Source of the DNA: M55B127 sp035269185
GTDB taxonomy: Bacteria; Bacillota; Halanaerobiia; Halanaerobiales; M55B127
NCBI GenBank assembly: GCA_964430875.1
Contig: CAYSHP010000019.1
Span: 1-34,241, forward strand
Length of the DNA: 34,241 nucleotides
Reading direction: 5' to 3'
A program made the translations under genes and the position numbers. This document shows, in pieces, positions 9,252-17,164 of this stretch. Every line of letters starts with the position of its first letter. Position 1 is the first letter of the stretch. The notes under the pieces were generated by a model, which saw only the letters and a program-made list of their open reading frames with translations, ran no database searches and was not told the DNA's origin.

Positions 9252-9293
9252 AATTATCAAATAATTATCACACCATTATGTGAAATTATGTGA
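9252..9293 (-). promoter_or_regulatory. Tandem direct repeats (candidate response-regulator operator) before the efflux operon
   Basis: On the minus strand TCACATAAT occurs twice with a 10-nt period (9293-9285 and 9283-9275). It is followed by TGATAATT twice with an 11-nt period (9270-9263 and 9259-9252). Repeats phased by one helical turn are the usual operator form for OmpR/PhoB-family regulators, and one is encoded in this operon. The assignment to that regulator is inference. Confidence 0.5.
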
Positions 9294-9321
9294 TTTTAGA
9301 ACATTTTTATTATATTGTAAA
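9293..9321 (-). promoter_or_regulatory. Candidate promoter of the efflux operon
   Basis: On the minus strand, TTTACA (9321-9316) and TAAAAT (9298-9293) are separated by 17 nt. Each hexamer differs from consensus at one position. The -10 abuts the direct repeats, so a regulator bound there would cover the start site. An alternative -10, TACTAT (9245-9240), lies downstream of the repeats with no recognisable -35, which would instead suit activation. Confidence 0.5.
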
Positions 9322-9378
9322 AAAATTTATATTGTCTTATTAAAATATTAAGATTATATTAATTTTTTATAATCAAAC

Positions 9379-9402
9379 CCCAAACCAGGTTAAAAGTTTG
9401 GG
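9379..9402 (-). terminator. Possible terminator after corA
   Basis: A 7-bp inverted repeat, CCCAAAC (9379-9385) with GTTTGGG (9396-9402), lies just past the corA stop. On the minus strand the following bases are only moderately T-rich, so termination may be weak. Confidence 0.45.
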
Positions 9403-9410
9403 AGAATGTT

Positions 9411-10484
9411 TTATAGCCATTTTTTCTTTTTAAAATAATATAGCATATAGATTGCAATTACTACCATAACTACTAATACTACAAAATATCCATTCCTGAA
9501 ACTTAGTTCTGGCATATATTCAAAGTTCATACCATATATGCCGGCAATAAAAGTTAATGGTATAAAGATAGTTGCAATTATTGTCAAAACCTTCATAACC
9601 TCATTCATTTTATTGCTGATACTAGAAAGATAGATATCAAGCATTCCACCCAACATATCACGGATTGTTTCCACCGTTTCAATTACCTGGATGGTATGGT
9701 CATAAAGATCTCTTAAATAAAGTTTTACTGAAGAGTCTATAAATTTTAGATCACTTTTCTCTAAACCGTTTATCAGTTCTCTTAAGGGCCAAACTGATTT
9801 GCGTAAAAAAATCATTTCATTTTTATACTTGTAAATCTTTTGCAGAGTATCCTCTGATGGTTGATTAACAAGTTCCTCTTCAATAATTTCTATTTCATCC
9901 CCAACCTTTTCTAAAATTATAAAATAATTATCAATTATTATATCTATTAATGAATAAGCCAGATAATCTGCTTTCATTGTTCTGATCCTGCCTTTTTCAT
10001 TTTTTAACCTTTTTCGAATAGGATTAAACACATCACCTGCCCTTTCTTGAAAGGTAATCACATAATTATTACCTACAACAATACTAATCTGTTCTGAGAC
10101 AACTTCTGCTTCTTGTTGACTGTAATTTAACATCTTTAAAACAATATATAATAGATCATCATGTTCTTCCATTTTTGGCCTCTGATGTACATGTATTATA
10201 TCTTCCTGTACAAGGGGATGTATATTAAATAGATTACATATTTTTTCAATTTTTTCCACGTCTGACAATCCTATAACATTAATCCAGGTGACTGTATCAC
10301 TTTCTTTTAAATTTTCACATTCCGAAATATCTTTAACAACTTTTTCCTTATATATTTCTTGATCGTAATCTATATATGAGATCTCAATCTCTTCTTTTTT
10401 ATCATCATCCAAATATATTAAACTGCCGGGAGGCTGACCGGCTTTGCTGGCCCTTTTTTCTGCAATCTTTCTAATCTTTTCCAT
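9411..10484 (-). CDS. corA: CorA-family divalent cation (magnesium/cobalt) transporter
   Basis: A 357-residue CorA. The cytoplasmic N-terminal domain (about 1-290) includes the conserved TWINVIGLSDVEKI and HPLVQEDIIHVHQRPKMEE segments. A long stalk helix leads to TM1, which ends in the signature GMN (IAGIYGMNFEYMPEL), and TM2 is followed by a Lys-rich end (KKKKWL). CorA forms a homopentameric channel that imports Mg2+ and can carry Co2+ or Ni2+. The ATG has AAAGGAGGCCAAA before it and overlaps the upstream DUF2007-like gene by 14 bp. Cobalt import could matter in a cobalamin-using cell, but Mg2+ is the default substrate. Confidence 0.95.
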   Translation of the reverse strand: MEKIRKIAEKRASKAGQPPGSLIYLDDDKKEEIEISYIDYDQEIYKEKVVKDISECENLKESDTVTWINVIGLSDVEKIEKICNLFNIHPLVQEDIIHVHQRPKMEEHDDLLYIVLKMLNYSQQEAEVVSEQISIVVGNNYVITFQERAGDVFNPIRKRLKNEKGRIRTMKADYLAYSLIDIIIDNYFIILEKVGDEIEIIEEELVNQPSEDTLQKIYKYKNEMIFLRKSVWPLRELINGLEKSDLKFIDSSVKLYLRDLYDHTIQVIETVETIRDMLGGMLDIYLSSISNKMNEVMKVLTIIATIFIPLTFIAGIYGMNFEYMPELSFRNGYFVVLVVMVVIAIYMLYYFKKKKWL

Positions 10485-10749
10485 TTTGGCCTCCTTTTTC
10501 TTTAAACTCCTCTTTCACCTTCTTTTCAGCTTCTTTTTTAATATCATTATAAATTTCAAGGATCTCATCTCGGTACTCTTCTTCTGCTTCGATGTGTCCC
10601 CAGCCCTTATGAAACTGAAAAACCCCATCATATCCAGGTACATGATAAGATTGGATAATATGGGGTATCTCACGGTCTTTTAATATGTCTTCCATTATGT
10701 TTGCTTCGATTTCATTGTCTAAAACTACAATCTGTTTAAAATCAGCCAT
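10471..10749 (-). CDS. Small DUF2007-like protein upstream of corA
   Basis: A 92-residue soluble protein. It begins with a beta-alpha-beta pattern (FKQIVVLDNEIEANIMEDILKDREI), continues with PHIIQSYHVPGYDG and a GHIEAEEEYRDEILEIYNDI helix, and ends in a highly charged tail. The opening resembles DUF2007 (putative signal-transducing protein), a small ferredoxin-like domain, but the match is by eye. The overlap with corA by 14 bp suggests coupled translation. The function is unknown. Confidence 0.65.
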   Translation of the reverse strand: MADFKQIVVLDNEIEANIMEDILKDREIPHIIQSYHVPGYDGVFQFHKGWGHIEAEEEYRDEILEIYNDIKKEAEKKVKEEFKEKGGQNGKD

Positions 10750-10775
10750 ACTTGTTACCTCCTTATGGTATTTTT

Positions 10776-12056
10776 TTATAGACCATATAACTTTTGTAGG
10801 ATATGCCTGTATCTAACTAAAATAAATTTTTCGTCAAAAGGAATAATTTTATTACTTTTTAAAATCCATTTCCCGTCAATCATGACATTTTCGATTATAC
10901 TTGCATCTGAATGCATTAAAATATTATGTAGGATATTTGAAAAGCCATTTTTATTTAACAAAGGCCAAATTTGGGTGCTGTCTTTATTAATAAACTGTAA
11001 GTCAGCCTTATAATCAATATCTATTATACCAATTTTCATTTCGGGAGCTAATACCTTATGAGCATTTACTGTTACCATCTTAAAGATATCTTTTGCAGTA
11101 TATCTTTCCGGTTCAGTATGTGTTTTAAGATAATAATATGTATTTCGCATTACTTCCCATAAATCACTTAAAAGAAAGTCCGTTCCTAATAAAATATTAA
11201 TATCTTCTTGTAAAAACTTCTCTAAAGGAGCATAACCGGCTCCACTCCAATAATTGGAAACTGGGCAGTATACAATTGAGGTTTCTTTCTCAGCAATTAA
11301 TTCAATATCATCATTATTTACATGTGTACAATGAAAAAGAATTGTATTTTTATCTAATAAATTAAAATCATCAAACAACTCAACGGTAGATTTATGGTAT
11401 TTATGATTAACAATCTTTTTTCGGTTTAAGGTTTCTAGACAGTGTGTCATTCTTAGAGAAGGATAATTTTCTTTTTTGTTTTTAAGTTCTGGTAGTAAAT
11501 GATCCTCAATCATTTCTTCTTCTGGTAGGTGAGTACAGTACTTAACATATTCATTTGAGTTATTGTAATAGTTATCTATCTCGTCATATACATCTATTAC
11601 ACCTCGTAAATTAGAAGTTTTTAAGATATCTTCGGTCCACTCAATTACATCTTCTATATCAGACTGGCCGGTTTCTACTACAGCCGTTATCCCCTGTCTT
11701 ATATACTCAGAATAGGCTTTGAGTAAAAGTACATGAAATTCTTCTTTGTTGATTTTATCATCTAAGAATTCAAATCCTTTCATCTGAAGTTGGCCTTGAT
11801 AACTATTATCCATCCATTCTGATAGGGGCTTATCTCTAAATAATCCCCGGTAAAGAGTAGAAGGGTTATGAGTATGACCATTTACAAAACCTGGCAGGAT
11901 TAAATAGTCTTTGCAGTCTGTAATTTCCTCTAATTCAGACTTTTTCTTTTCTATTTTATCATCTATATCTATTACTATACCGTCTTCTATTAATATATCA
12001 CCTTTGCTTATCTTAAAATTATTGTTTAAATATGTACAGTTCCTTAATAACTTAAT
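10776..12056 (-). CDS. TRZ/ATZ-family amidohydrolase, apparent ATT start
   Basis: An amidohydrolase of 426 residues if read from ATT at 12056-12054. The translated N-terminus (KLLRNCTYLNN..., GDILIEDGIVIDI) matches the usual start of this family. The metal ligands are H61 and H63 (NGHTHNPST), a His in THCLET, a His in LFHCTHVN, and an Asp in LLGTDFLLSDLW. Members deaminate or dechlorinate guanine, cytosine, SAH or triazine-like substrates at a Zn or Fe site; the substrate here is not evident. No ATG, GTG or TTG exists in frame near the expected start. The first ATG, at 11813, would remove 81 residues and the HxH motif. GGAGG (12069-12065) lies 8 nt before ATT. So either a rare ATT start is used, or the start codon is mutated and expression is weak. 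Confidence 0.85.
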   Translation of the reverse strand: MKLLRNCTYLNNNFKISKGDILIEDGIVIDIDDKIEKKKSELEEITDCKDYLILPGFVNGHTHNPSTLYRGLFRDKPLSEWMDNSYQGQLQMKGFEFLDDKINKEEFHVLLLKAYSEYIRQGITAVVETGQSDIEDVIEWTEDILKTSNLRGVIDVYDEIDNYYNNSNEYVKYCTHLPEEEMIEDHLLPELKNKKENYPSLRMTHCLETLNRKKIVNHKYHKSTVELFDDFNLLDKNTILFHCTHVNNDDIELIAEKETSIVYCPVSNYWSGAGYAPLEKFLQEDINILLGTDFLLSDLWEVMRNTYYYLKTHTEPERYTAKDIFKMVTVNAHKVLAPEMKIGIIDIDYKADLQFINKDSTQIWPLLNKNGFSNILHNILMHSDASIIENVMIDGKWILKSNKIIPFDEKFILVRYRHILQKLYGL

Positions 12057-12084
12057 TGTTCTCGCCTCCGCTGTGTTCCGTTTT

Positions 12085-12612
12085 TTATAATTTGTCTTCA
12101 GCTGCCCATTGGGCAGCCTCTCTATCTATTTCTTGAATGAAGTCATTTTTTCCTTCAATATATTTATCAATATTATAAGGATATTGTTCAGCTAGGCTTT
12201 CTTTAAGTTTTGAATACTGCTTAGCTTTAGCAGGATGAGCTCTCAGATAGTCCCTAAAATTAAGATGTTTTTTAATCTCCTGGTCACCTTTTTCAAAAAT
12301 ATGTACATGATGGGATCGATAATTACCGCCTTTTTGAAAAAAACGGCGGTTTTCAATCCCAAATTCACCTTTAGGTTCATACCCTAATTCTTGCATTAAA
12401 TTATCATATTGATCTACCTTATTGATATCTTCTACCACTACCAGGATATCAATAACTGGTTTAGCCTTAATATTAGGTATTGCGGTGCTACCAATATGGT
12501 GAATATCTACTAATATATCCTTGTAGATATTATTGATTTTCTTTTTCTCTTTTTCATACTTATTAAACCACTTATTATCATGGCTTTTAACTTCTACTTT
12601 TCTTTCAGACAA
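12085..12612 (-). CDS. GrpB/UPF0157 family nucleotidyltransferase-fold protein
   Basis: A GrpB-domain protein of 175 residues. The hallmark is HHIGSTAIPNIKAKPVIDILVVV near residues 37-60, the nucleotidyltransferase-like G-S and D-x-D region. Later family motifs are RRFFQKGG, HVHIFEKG and RDYLRAHP. The biochemical role of GrpB proteins is not settled. In some proteins this domain is fused to CoaE (dephospho-CoA kinase). I choose the TTG at 12612, since the near-perfect AGGAAGTGA (12626-12618) lies 5 nt before it; the GTG at 12621 lies within that ribosome-binding site. It sits 28 bp from the amidohydrolase and 16 bp from the DUF2785 gene. Confidence 0.88.
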   Translation of the reverse strand: MSERKVEVKSHDNKWFNKYEKEKKKINNIYKDILVDIHHIGSTAIPNIKAKPVIDILVVVEDINKVDQYDNLMQELGYEPKGEFGIENRRFFQKGGNYRSHHVHIFEKGDQEIKKHLNFRDYLRAHPAKAKQYSKLKESLAEQYPYNIDKYIEGKNDFIQEIDREAAQWAAEDKL

Positions 12613-12628
12613 ATTTATCACTTCCTAA

Positions 12629-13465
12629 TTAAAATCGTTTTTGATGCAGCTCTTTTAAAGCATCTGTGATTAAAATTAAGTATTTGTCATTAATTACTTC
12701 ATCTGATATGATTTCAAAATAGAGGCTTTTTAATACATTCTTTAAATTAAAGATCAAAGTATCTTTTTTATTTCTATCCTCTATTTCTTTTATGTCAGTT
12801 AATTCCCTAAACCACTTATTAATTGCTTCATCATCTAAATTAATATTTTTCATAGCATTTTTAACTGCACGAGAAATTCTTTCATCTTCTCCATTGAAAT
12901 AAACATAATTTTCAATCTGAGACTTATCAATTACTGATTCCAATAACTTTATAACCGTTCTCTTTTTAGCCTTTTTGTTTTTCGCAATTTCTACTAAAAT
13001 ATCAGCTCCATGAGCAGCTGAATGTGCCCAACCTTTTTGCTTAATATATCCTCTTAAGTCTTGTTCTTTTGAGTAATATTCGATGACTTTATCGGCACCT
13101 GATTGAAATTTTTGTGGGTTTAGAAAATCAGATTCATAATCCTTATGGAAAAGTGCGGAGAGAATGAGAGCGGAGAAGGTTCTTGTAAAGACTGAATCAT
13201 CTTTTTTTTGGCCCAACTTATAATAGAGGTGTTCTTCATCTAAGCAAATATTAAATATCTTTAATAACTCATCATCATTATAGATATCATCCATAATCCA
13301 ATTGGCTAAAACCATGTAGATCAAGTCATCTCTAAGCTTAGGATCAGTCACCCCAATCTTATCTAACATTTCATTGGTTAATTTTTCATAATCAGTATCT
13401 TCAAATAAGTTATATTCGTTATCAGCAATTTTTTGTAAAGTCATTTTTAATTCATTATTATCCAT
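12629..13465 (-). CDS. DUF2785 family protein
   Basis: A 278-residue all-helical soluble protein. It contains the DUF2785 signature GWAHSAAHGADIL near residues 147-159, an upstream RTFSALILSALFH helix, and a helical repeat-like C-terminus. The repeated histidines in the signature could bind metal or a ligand, though no activity has been assigned to the family. It is the second gene of an apparent operon beginning with the methyltransferase at 14154. The ATG is preceded by a weak AGGGGGA ribosome-binding site. Confidence 0.8.
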   Translation of the reverse strand: MDNNELKMTLQKIADNEYNLFEDTDYEKLTNEMLDKIGVTDPKLRDDLIYMVLANWIMDDIYNDDELLKIFNICLDEEHLYYKLGQKKDDSVFTRTFSALILSALFHKDYESDFLNPQKFQSGADKVIEYYSKEQDLRGYIKQKGWAHSAAHGADILVEIAKNKKAKKRTVIKLLESVIDKSQIENYVYFNGEDERISRAVKNAMKNINLDDEAINKWFRELTDIKEIEDRNKKDTLIFNLKNVLKSLYFEIISDEVINDKYLILITDALKELHQKRF

Positions 13466-13491
13466 TACATAATCCCCCTAAAGTTATTATA

Positions 13492-14154
13492 TTATTTCAT
13501 CATAGTATAGATAGCTGCTTCACCTTTTTTATATAATAGATGAAAATCTTTAAAATCACTTTTCACAAATAGTCTTTTCTGTGTTTTTAATGAAAGTGGA
13601 ATATCAATGTGATAACTTCCTTCTTCTTCTTTTAAATCGGAAATCTTTTTTTCGTATTCTGCTAATAGTTGTTTTTCCTTTTTTTGATTGACTACATAAT
13701 CTCCTTCTATATATTTCCCATCATTTTTTAAGGCTCTTTGAATTTTTTTATATAACATTAATTTACTCTTATATTTCAAATGATGAACTGTCATCACTGA
13801 AATTATATAATCATACTTATTATCACTTAAATCTTCTTCTAGATAAGAACCTTGAATTAAATCAATCTGCTCTTTTTTATTTTTGTATTTCTCTTTTAAT
13901 TTAATAAGCATCTTTTCTGATAAGTCAAGACAGGTTATATGAGCTTGCGGAGCTTTCTTGAAAATATAGGTAAGCTCAAGCCCAGTACCACATCCGATAT
14001 CGAGTACTGATATCGGCTCTTCGGTACTTTTTATATCTTCAGCTATTTTTTGATAGAAGGTATTAAAGTCATCTACATTTTCCTGCATATGCTGATCATA
14101 ATTAGCCGCTCTCTTATCAAAAAATTCATCCATCTTTTCAAATTCAGCTGTCAT
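13492..14154 (-). CDS. Class I SAM-dependent methyltransferase
   Basis: A 220-residue Rossmann methyltransferase. Motif I is VLDIGCGTGLELTY (about residues 49-62), the acidic motif II end is TCLDLSEKM, and the later DYIISVMTVHHLK is typical of Methyltransf_25-like enzymes. The substrate is not predictable. The ATG follows GAAAGGTAG. It seems to head the run of minus-strand genes down to corA, with gaps of 13 to 30 bp. Confidence 0.85.
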   Translation of the reverse strand: MTAEFEKMDEFFDKRAANYDQHMQENVDDFNTFYQKIAEDIKSTEEPISVLDIGCGTGLELTYIFKKAPQAHITCLDLSEKMLIKLKEKYKNKKEQIDLIQGSYLEEDLSDNKYDYIISVMTVHHLKYKSKLMLYKKIQRALKNDGKYIEGDYVVNQKKEKQLLAEYEKKISDLKEEEGSYHIDIPLSLKTQKRLFVKSDFKDFHLLYKKGEAAIYTMMK

Positions 14155-14414
14155 AAAACTCTACCTTTCTTTGTGAATTTACATTTAAGATATTTGTCTT
14201 ACCATATAATCTTTAAGTCTTAAGTTTATATCTTTTTAATGGTTAGCTCTTCGAGGTATTTATAATAAAATTTATATTCCTTAATAATCTTGTTTTATTA
14301 GTTAATTACAATGACTTCTCTTCCAGGCATAAGTTTGATCTGTTGTTTGTCTATTCCAAGTCTAAAAAGGGACTTAAGACTTTAAATTTTACTCAGAAAG
14401 TTGAATATGCTAAT
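14155..14414. other. Intergenic stretch, no gene recognised
   Basis: AT-rich sequence between two minus-strand operons. It holds a 6-bp inverted repeat (14358-14363 with 14377-14382) that could be a weak terminator for the operon ending at 14415. A plus-strand frame is open to the stop at about 14436 and reads KFDLLFVYSKSKKGL in its middle, but it has no start codon or ribosome-binding site. I treat it as non-coding or as debris. Confidence 0.4.
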
Positions 14415-14909
14415 TTATCCCGGGAGTCTACTTTTTAGCCAAGGGCCTAAAAAGGATAAAGCTACACCTATTATCATGCCCTCCAGTAAAACCATAAGAA
14501 AAAATCCCAGCAGGGTTCCTCCCATCAGAGAAGTTAGAGCATGCTGGATAGCTGTACCTAAAAATAGGTCCGTGAGATAAATGGCAATAAAAAATGATAA
14601 AGCTGCTGTTAAAGATAGTACACTCATGCGCATAAACAAATTTTTGTCGACCAAAGTTGAAAGCATATATGCCAAAAATCCATAGACAATCATAAATAAA
14701 ACCTGAGTCGAGAAAAATATTGCCACAAGAATAGTAGCTGCTGTTATCGTCAGTAAAAATTCACCCAAACTGAAATCATAAAGATTTATATAAACCGCGA
14801 GAGGAATAATTAAGCTGCCAAGCAAACTTGATGAACCGCGAAACAATATAAATGAGAGTATGATAATAGAAAGAGTAATACCACTACGAGCTAATTTTTC
14901 TGCCTTCAT
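14415..14909 (-). CDS. Five-helix membrane protein of the cobalamin-sensor operon
   Basis: A 164-residue membrane protein with about five spans (roughly residues 8-27, 31-50, 52-78, 93-113 and 122-154). It lacks a signal peptide or catalytic motif. The pattern of short hydrophobic helices and small loops recalls ECF S-components and the DUF2232/YybS group, but I cannot assign a family. The ATG at 14909 forms an ATGA overlap with the cobalamin-sensor stop and has GGAAAG upstream, so I prefer it to the ATG at 14927. Translational coupling suggests it works with the sensor, for example as its membrane output, anchor or a regulated transporter. That is inference. Confidence 0.7.
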   Translation of the reverse strand: MKAEKLARSGITLSIIILSFILFRGSSSLLGSLIIPLAVYINLYDFSLGEFLLTITAATILVAIFFSTQVLFMIVYGFLAYMLSTLVDKNLFMRMSVLSLTAALSFFIAIYLTDLFLGTAIQHALTSLMGGTLLGFFLMVLLEGMIIGVALSFLGPWLKSRLPG

Positions 14910-15997
14910 ATATATCTTTCCGCCCATTCATTCAGTTCAATACCATTATTAACACTTACATCCACACCCCATTCAGCAGGTAGATGTGGGGCCAGAGAAA
15001 AGGCCCTACCTCCCACAGCAATTTTGACATTTTTGGTTGAATCATTAGTTTTAATTTTCTTGACTGCTCTTTCGCACTGTTCAAGATAAATTGGCATCGT
15101 CACAGATAAACCCACCAAATCAGGTTTGTGTTTTTTTATGGCACTTATAATATTGACAGCAGGAACAGCAGCACCAAGATAGACAGTATTCCAGCCCTTT
15201 ATTTCCATCAAATCACAGAGAATTCTACCACCCATTTCATGAAGCTCATTACCGGCTGTACAAACCATAATCTTACGGTCTGTTTTTTTGCCGTCAAAAA
15301 TTTTCGGCCAGAGTTGCATCATAATACTCTGTACCATGCTGGTAATATAATGTTCTTCATCAACCATTATGTCCCCTGAATGCCAGAGCTCACCGACTCT
15401 AATCATTGTTTTCTGAAAGATCCCCAAATATATATCCTCCAGAGATACATCATTATCCAGATTATCCAGAGCATCTTCAATCACTTTCTGAGCTTCCTCT
15501 CTATCTGCCTGAAGAAGTGAGTTGAGAAAGCGAATACTCAGACCTTCCAGTAAATTTTCACTCGAAGAAAAACCAATAGCTTTTTTTACAGACTCTTCTT
15601 CAAGGTCAGCTTCTTCTGTTATCTTTATAGCATTTTCCAGATGAATTTGAGCTTTTTGCAAATAATCTCTCCCCAGATTTTCCTCCTTTAGCTCCTCACT
15701 TATAATCCTATAATGATCAATCATCTGTTCTTTTATACGCTTTTTGGGGAAATCCATCATACGGTTTGAAAGAAATTTAACCAACCAGAGAGCATAATCT
15801 TCAAAAACTTTATTGGCATCATATTTAATTGCAACTTCTAGGCTTTCCAAATTGTACTTTATATCCCTATACATTTTTGATTTTCTGTAATCATTATATT
15901 CATCATCCAACTTTTTATCATACTCAAACTGCCTCTCAAAGATTTTTTGGGCTAACTTTTCCTTTTTGTTATCAATAACTTCAAATAGAAGACTCAA
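14906..15997 (-). CDS. Stand-alone cobalamin-binding sensor with CarH-like W-x9-EH signature
   Basis: A 363-residue soluble protein. Residues 1-130 are helical and unassigned. Residues about 140-235 resemble the B12-binding_2 helical cap and contain W205...E215-H216, that is W-x9-EH, the signature by which CarH-type photoreceptors contact adenosylcobalamin. Residues about 240-363 form the B12-binding Rossmann domain, with E251-L-H253-E-M-G256, where H253 is the likely lower cobalt ligand, then S298-V-T and G329-G330. Canonical enzymes have DxHxxG; ExHxxG occurs in CarH-like sensors. There is no MerR DNA-binding domain, so output is probably protein-protein. The start is TTG, with AGGTGGTG upstream. 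It lies 29 bp after the GGDEF gene and overlaps the membrane protein. Confidence 0.85.
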   Translation of the reverse strand: MSLLFEVIDNKKEKLAQKIFERQFEYDKKLDDEYNDYRKSKMYRDIKYNLESLEVAIKYDANKVFEDYALWLVKFLSNRMMDFPKKRIKEQMIDHYRIISEELKEENLGRDYLQKAQIHLENAIKITEEADLEEESVKKAIGFSSSENLLEGLSIRFLNSLLQADREEAQKVIEDALDNLDNDVSLEDIYLGIFQKTMIRVGELWHSGDIMVDEEHYITSMVQSIMMQLWPKIFDGKKTDRKIMVCTAGNELHEMGGRILCDLMEIKGWNTVYLGAAVPAVNIISAIKKHKPDLVGLSVTMPIYLEQCERAVKKIKTNDSTKNVKIAVGGRAFSLAPHLPAEWGVDVSVNNGIELNEWAERYI

Positions 15998-16026
15998 TAT
16001 TATTCACACCACCTGGTCTATTTTTT

Positions 16027-16992
16027 TTAATTCTTACCCTTTATATTATTTTTCATTTTAGCACAATACATTTCTTTATCTACTCTCAGCATAAATTCAT
16101 ATATTGATTCATTTTCGCGTAGTTCAACCACACCAAAACTGGCAGTAATCTTGTCTAGCACCTCTGGTATATTGAGCTCATCTATTTCAACTTTCAGCCG
16201 TTCAACATAAGCAACGGCTTCTTTATGTAAAGTATTAGGTTGCAAAATATAAAATTCATCCCCACCTACTCTAGCAGCCATATCTCCCTGGCGTGTATTT
16301 CCATCCAAAAGTTCACCTATACTTTTCAGAACTTCATCACCAATTTGATGTCCATAAATATCATTAATCTTTTTAAAATCATCAAGATCAAACATTATTA
16401 AAGAAAGAGGAAATGAATTTCTTCTAGCAAGAGAATATATCTTCACTAAGAATTCTTCAAAAGCTCTACGATTGGCAAGTCCGGTTAGATTATCTTTTCT
16501 TAAAAGTTTTTCGATTTTAGCTTTTTTCTTTTCAAGTTCGATATTTTTTTTGGTTAGTTCACGGGATTTATTGATCAAATCATTATTAAGTTCAGTCATT
16601 TTATGAAAAAATCCCTTTACATCTCTCTCTTGTTTTCCTGCTAAGAGATAATAATCGTTCTCCCGAATCAAATGACATGCATATAGATAACTAGTACCTT
16701 TATTATCTTTAAACTGTAATTTTTGCTCTTTAACTTCTCCCTTTTGGGGAAGATTAAGTTCAATATTATCTGCCAATAGTTCATAAATATTTAAATTTTC
16801 GGTTTTTTGTTGAGAATAGATCATATCTTCAAAAACCTTGTTATATTTTCTAACTTTTAAGTTCTCATCGAGAACCACTATGAACATATCAACAATATCC
16901 CCTATCAGTTTATTCACTGCAGAGTGGCAAAAATCTATAAGTCTACTCTCTCCATCTTGATTTTTATTAAAGAAATTTCTTGTTTTCACCAC
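16027..16992 (-). CDS. PAS-like/GGDEF diguanylate cyclase
   Basis: A 321-residue protein with no membrane span. Residues about 35-125 look like a PAS-type sensor (FIVVLDENLKVRKYNKVFEDM). A coiled coil (about 130-165) leads to a GGDEF domain beginning at DNLTGLANRR. The active site is intact (R-V-G-G-D-E-F, 241-247), and the inhibitory I-site RQGD (234-237) is at the correct five-residue distance. It should make c-di-GMP from GTP with product inhibition. The start is GTG; a second GTG follows at once, and the AAGGGGGTG sequence is very close, so the true start is uncertain by a few codons. It is first in the operon with the cobalamin sensor. Confidence 0.92.
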   Translation of the reverse strand: MVKTRNFFNKNQDGESRLIDFCHSAVNKLIGDIVDMFIVVLDENLKVRKYNKVFEDMIYSQQKTENLNIYELLADNIELNLPQKGEVKEQKLQFKDNKGTSYLYACHLIRENDYYLLAGKQERDVKGFFHKMTELNNDLINKSRELTKKNIELEKKKAKIEKLLRKDNLTGLANRRAFEEFLVKIYSLARRNSFPLSLIMFDLDDFKKINDIYGHQIGDEVLKSIGELLDGNTRQGDMAARVGGDEFYILQPNTLHKEAVAYVERLKVEIDELNIPEVLDKITASFGVVELRENESIYEFMLRVDKEMYCAKMKNNIKGKN

Positions 16993-17038
16993 CCCCTTAA
17001 CTTGTTTTAATCTTCTCAGCTAAATCACACTCTATTTA

Positions 17039-17057
17039 TAAGGGCTCACGGCCCTTA
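17039..17057. repeat. Hairpin upstream of the diguanylate cyclase gene
   Basis: A 7-bp inverted repeat, TAAGGGC (17039-17045) with GCCCTTA (17051-17057), has a 5-nt loop. On the plus strand a T6 run follows 7 nt later, giving a terminator-like shape although no plus-strand gene ends here. It lies 47 bp upstream of the GGDEF start and near the transposase remnant, so it may be an element end or part of the 5' leader. Confidence 0.4.
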
Positions 17058-17164
17058 AGTACTTTTTTCATCTTCACAAGAACTGCTGCTATTCCTATAA
17101 ATTTAATATACTAGATTTATTTACAAATTCGATTTCTGATTTTTTGCGCAACCACCACAATTGA

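Noticed and set aside
11813..11815. ATG at 11813 as start of the amidohydrolase
   Set aside because: It removes the HxH metal motif and the beta-sandwich N-terminus, both of which are intact in the upstream frame.
14290..14436. Plus-strand open stretch reading KFDLLFVYSKSKKGL
   Set aside because: No start codon, no ribosome-binding site and no recognisable family; it runs into the opposite gene. At most it is debris.
14415..16992. Signalling operon as horizontally acquired island
   Set aside because: By-eye GC of several lines was similar to the mog/moe region, and no flanking repeats or integrase were seen; the dead transposase alone is not enough.
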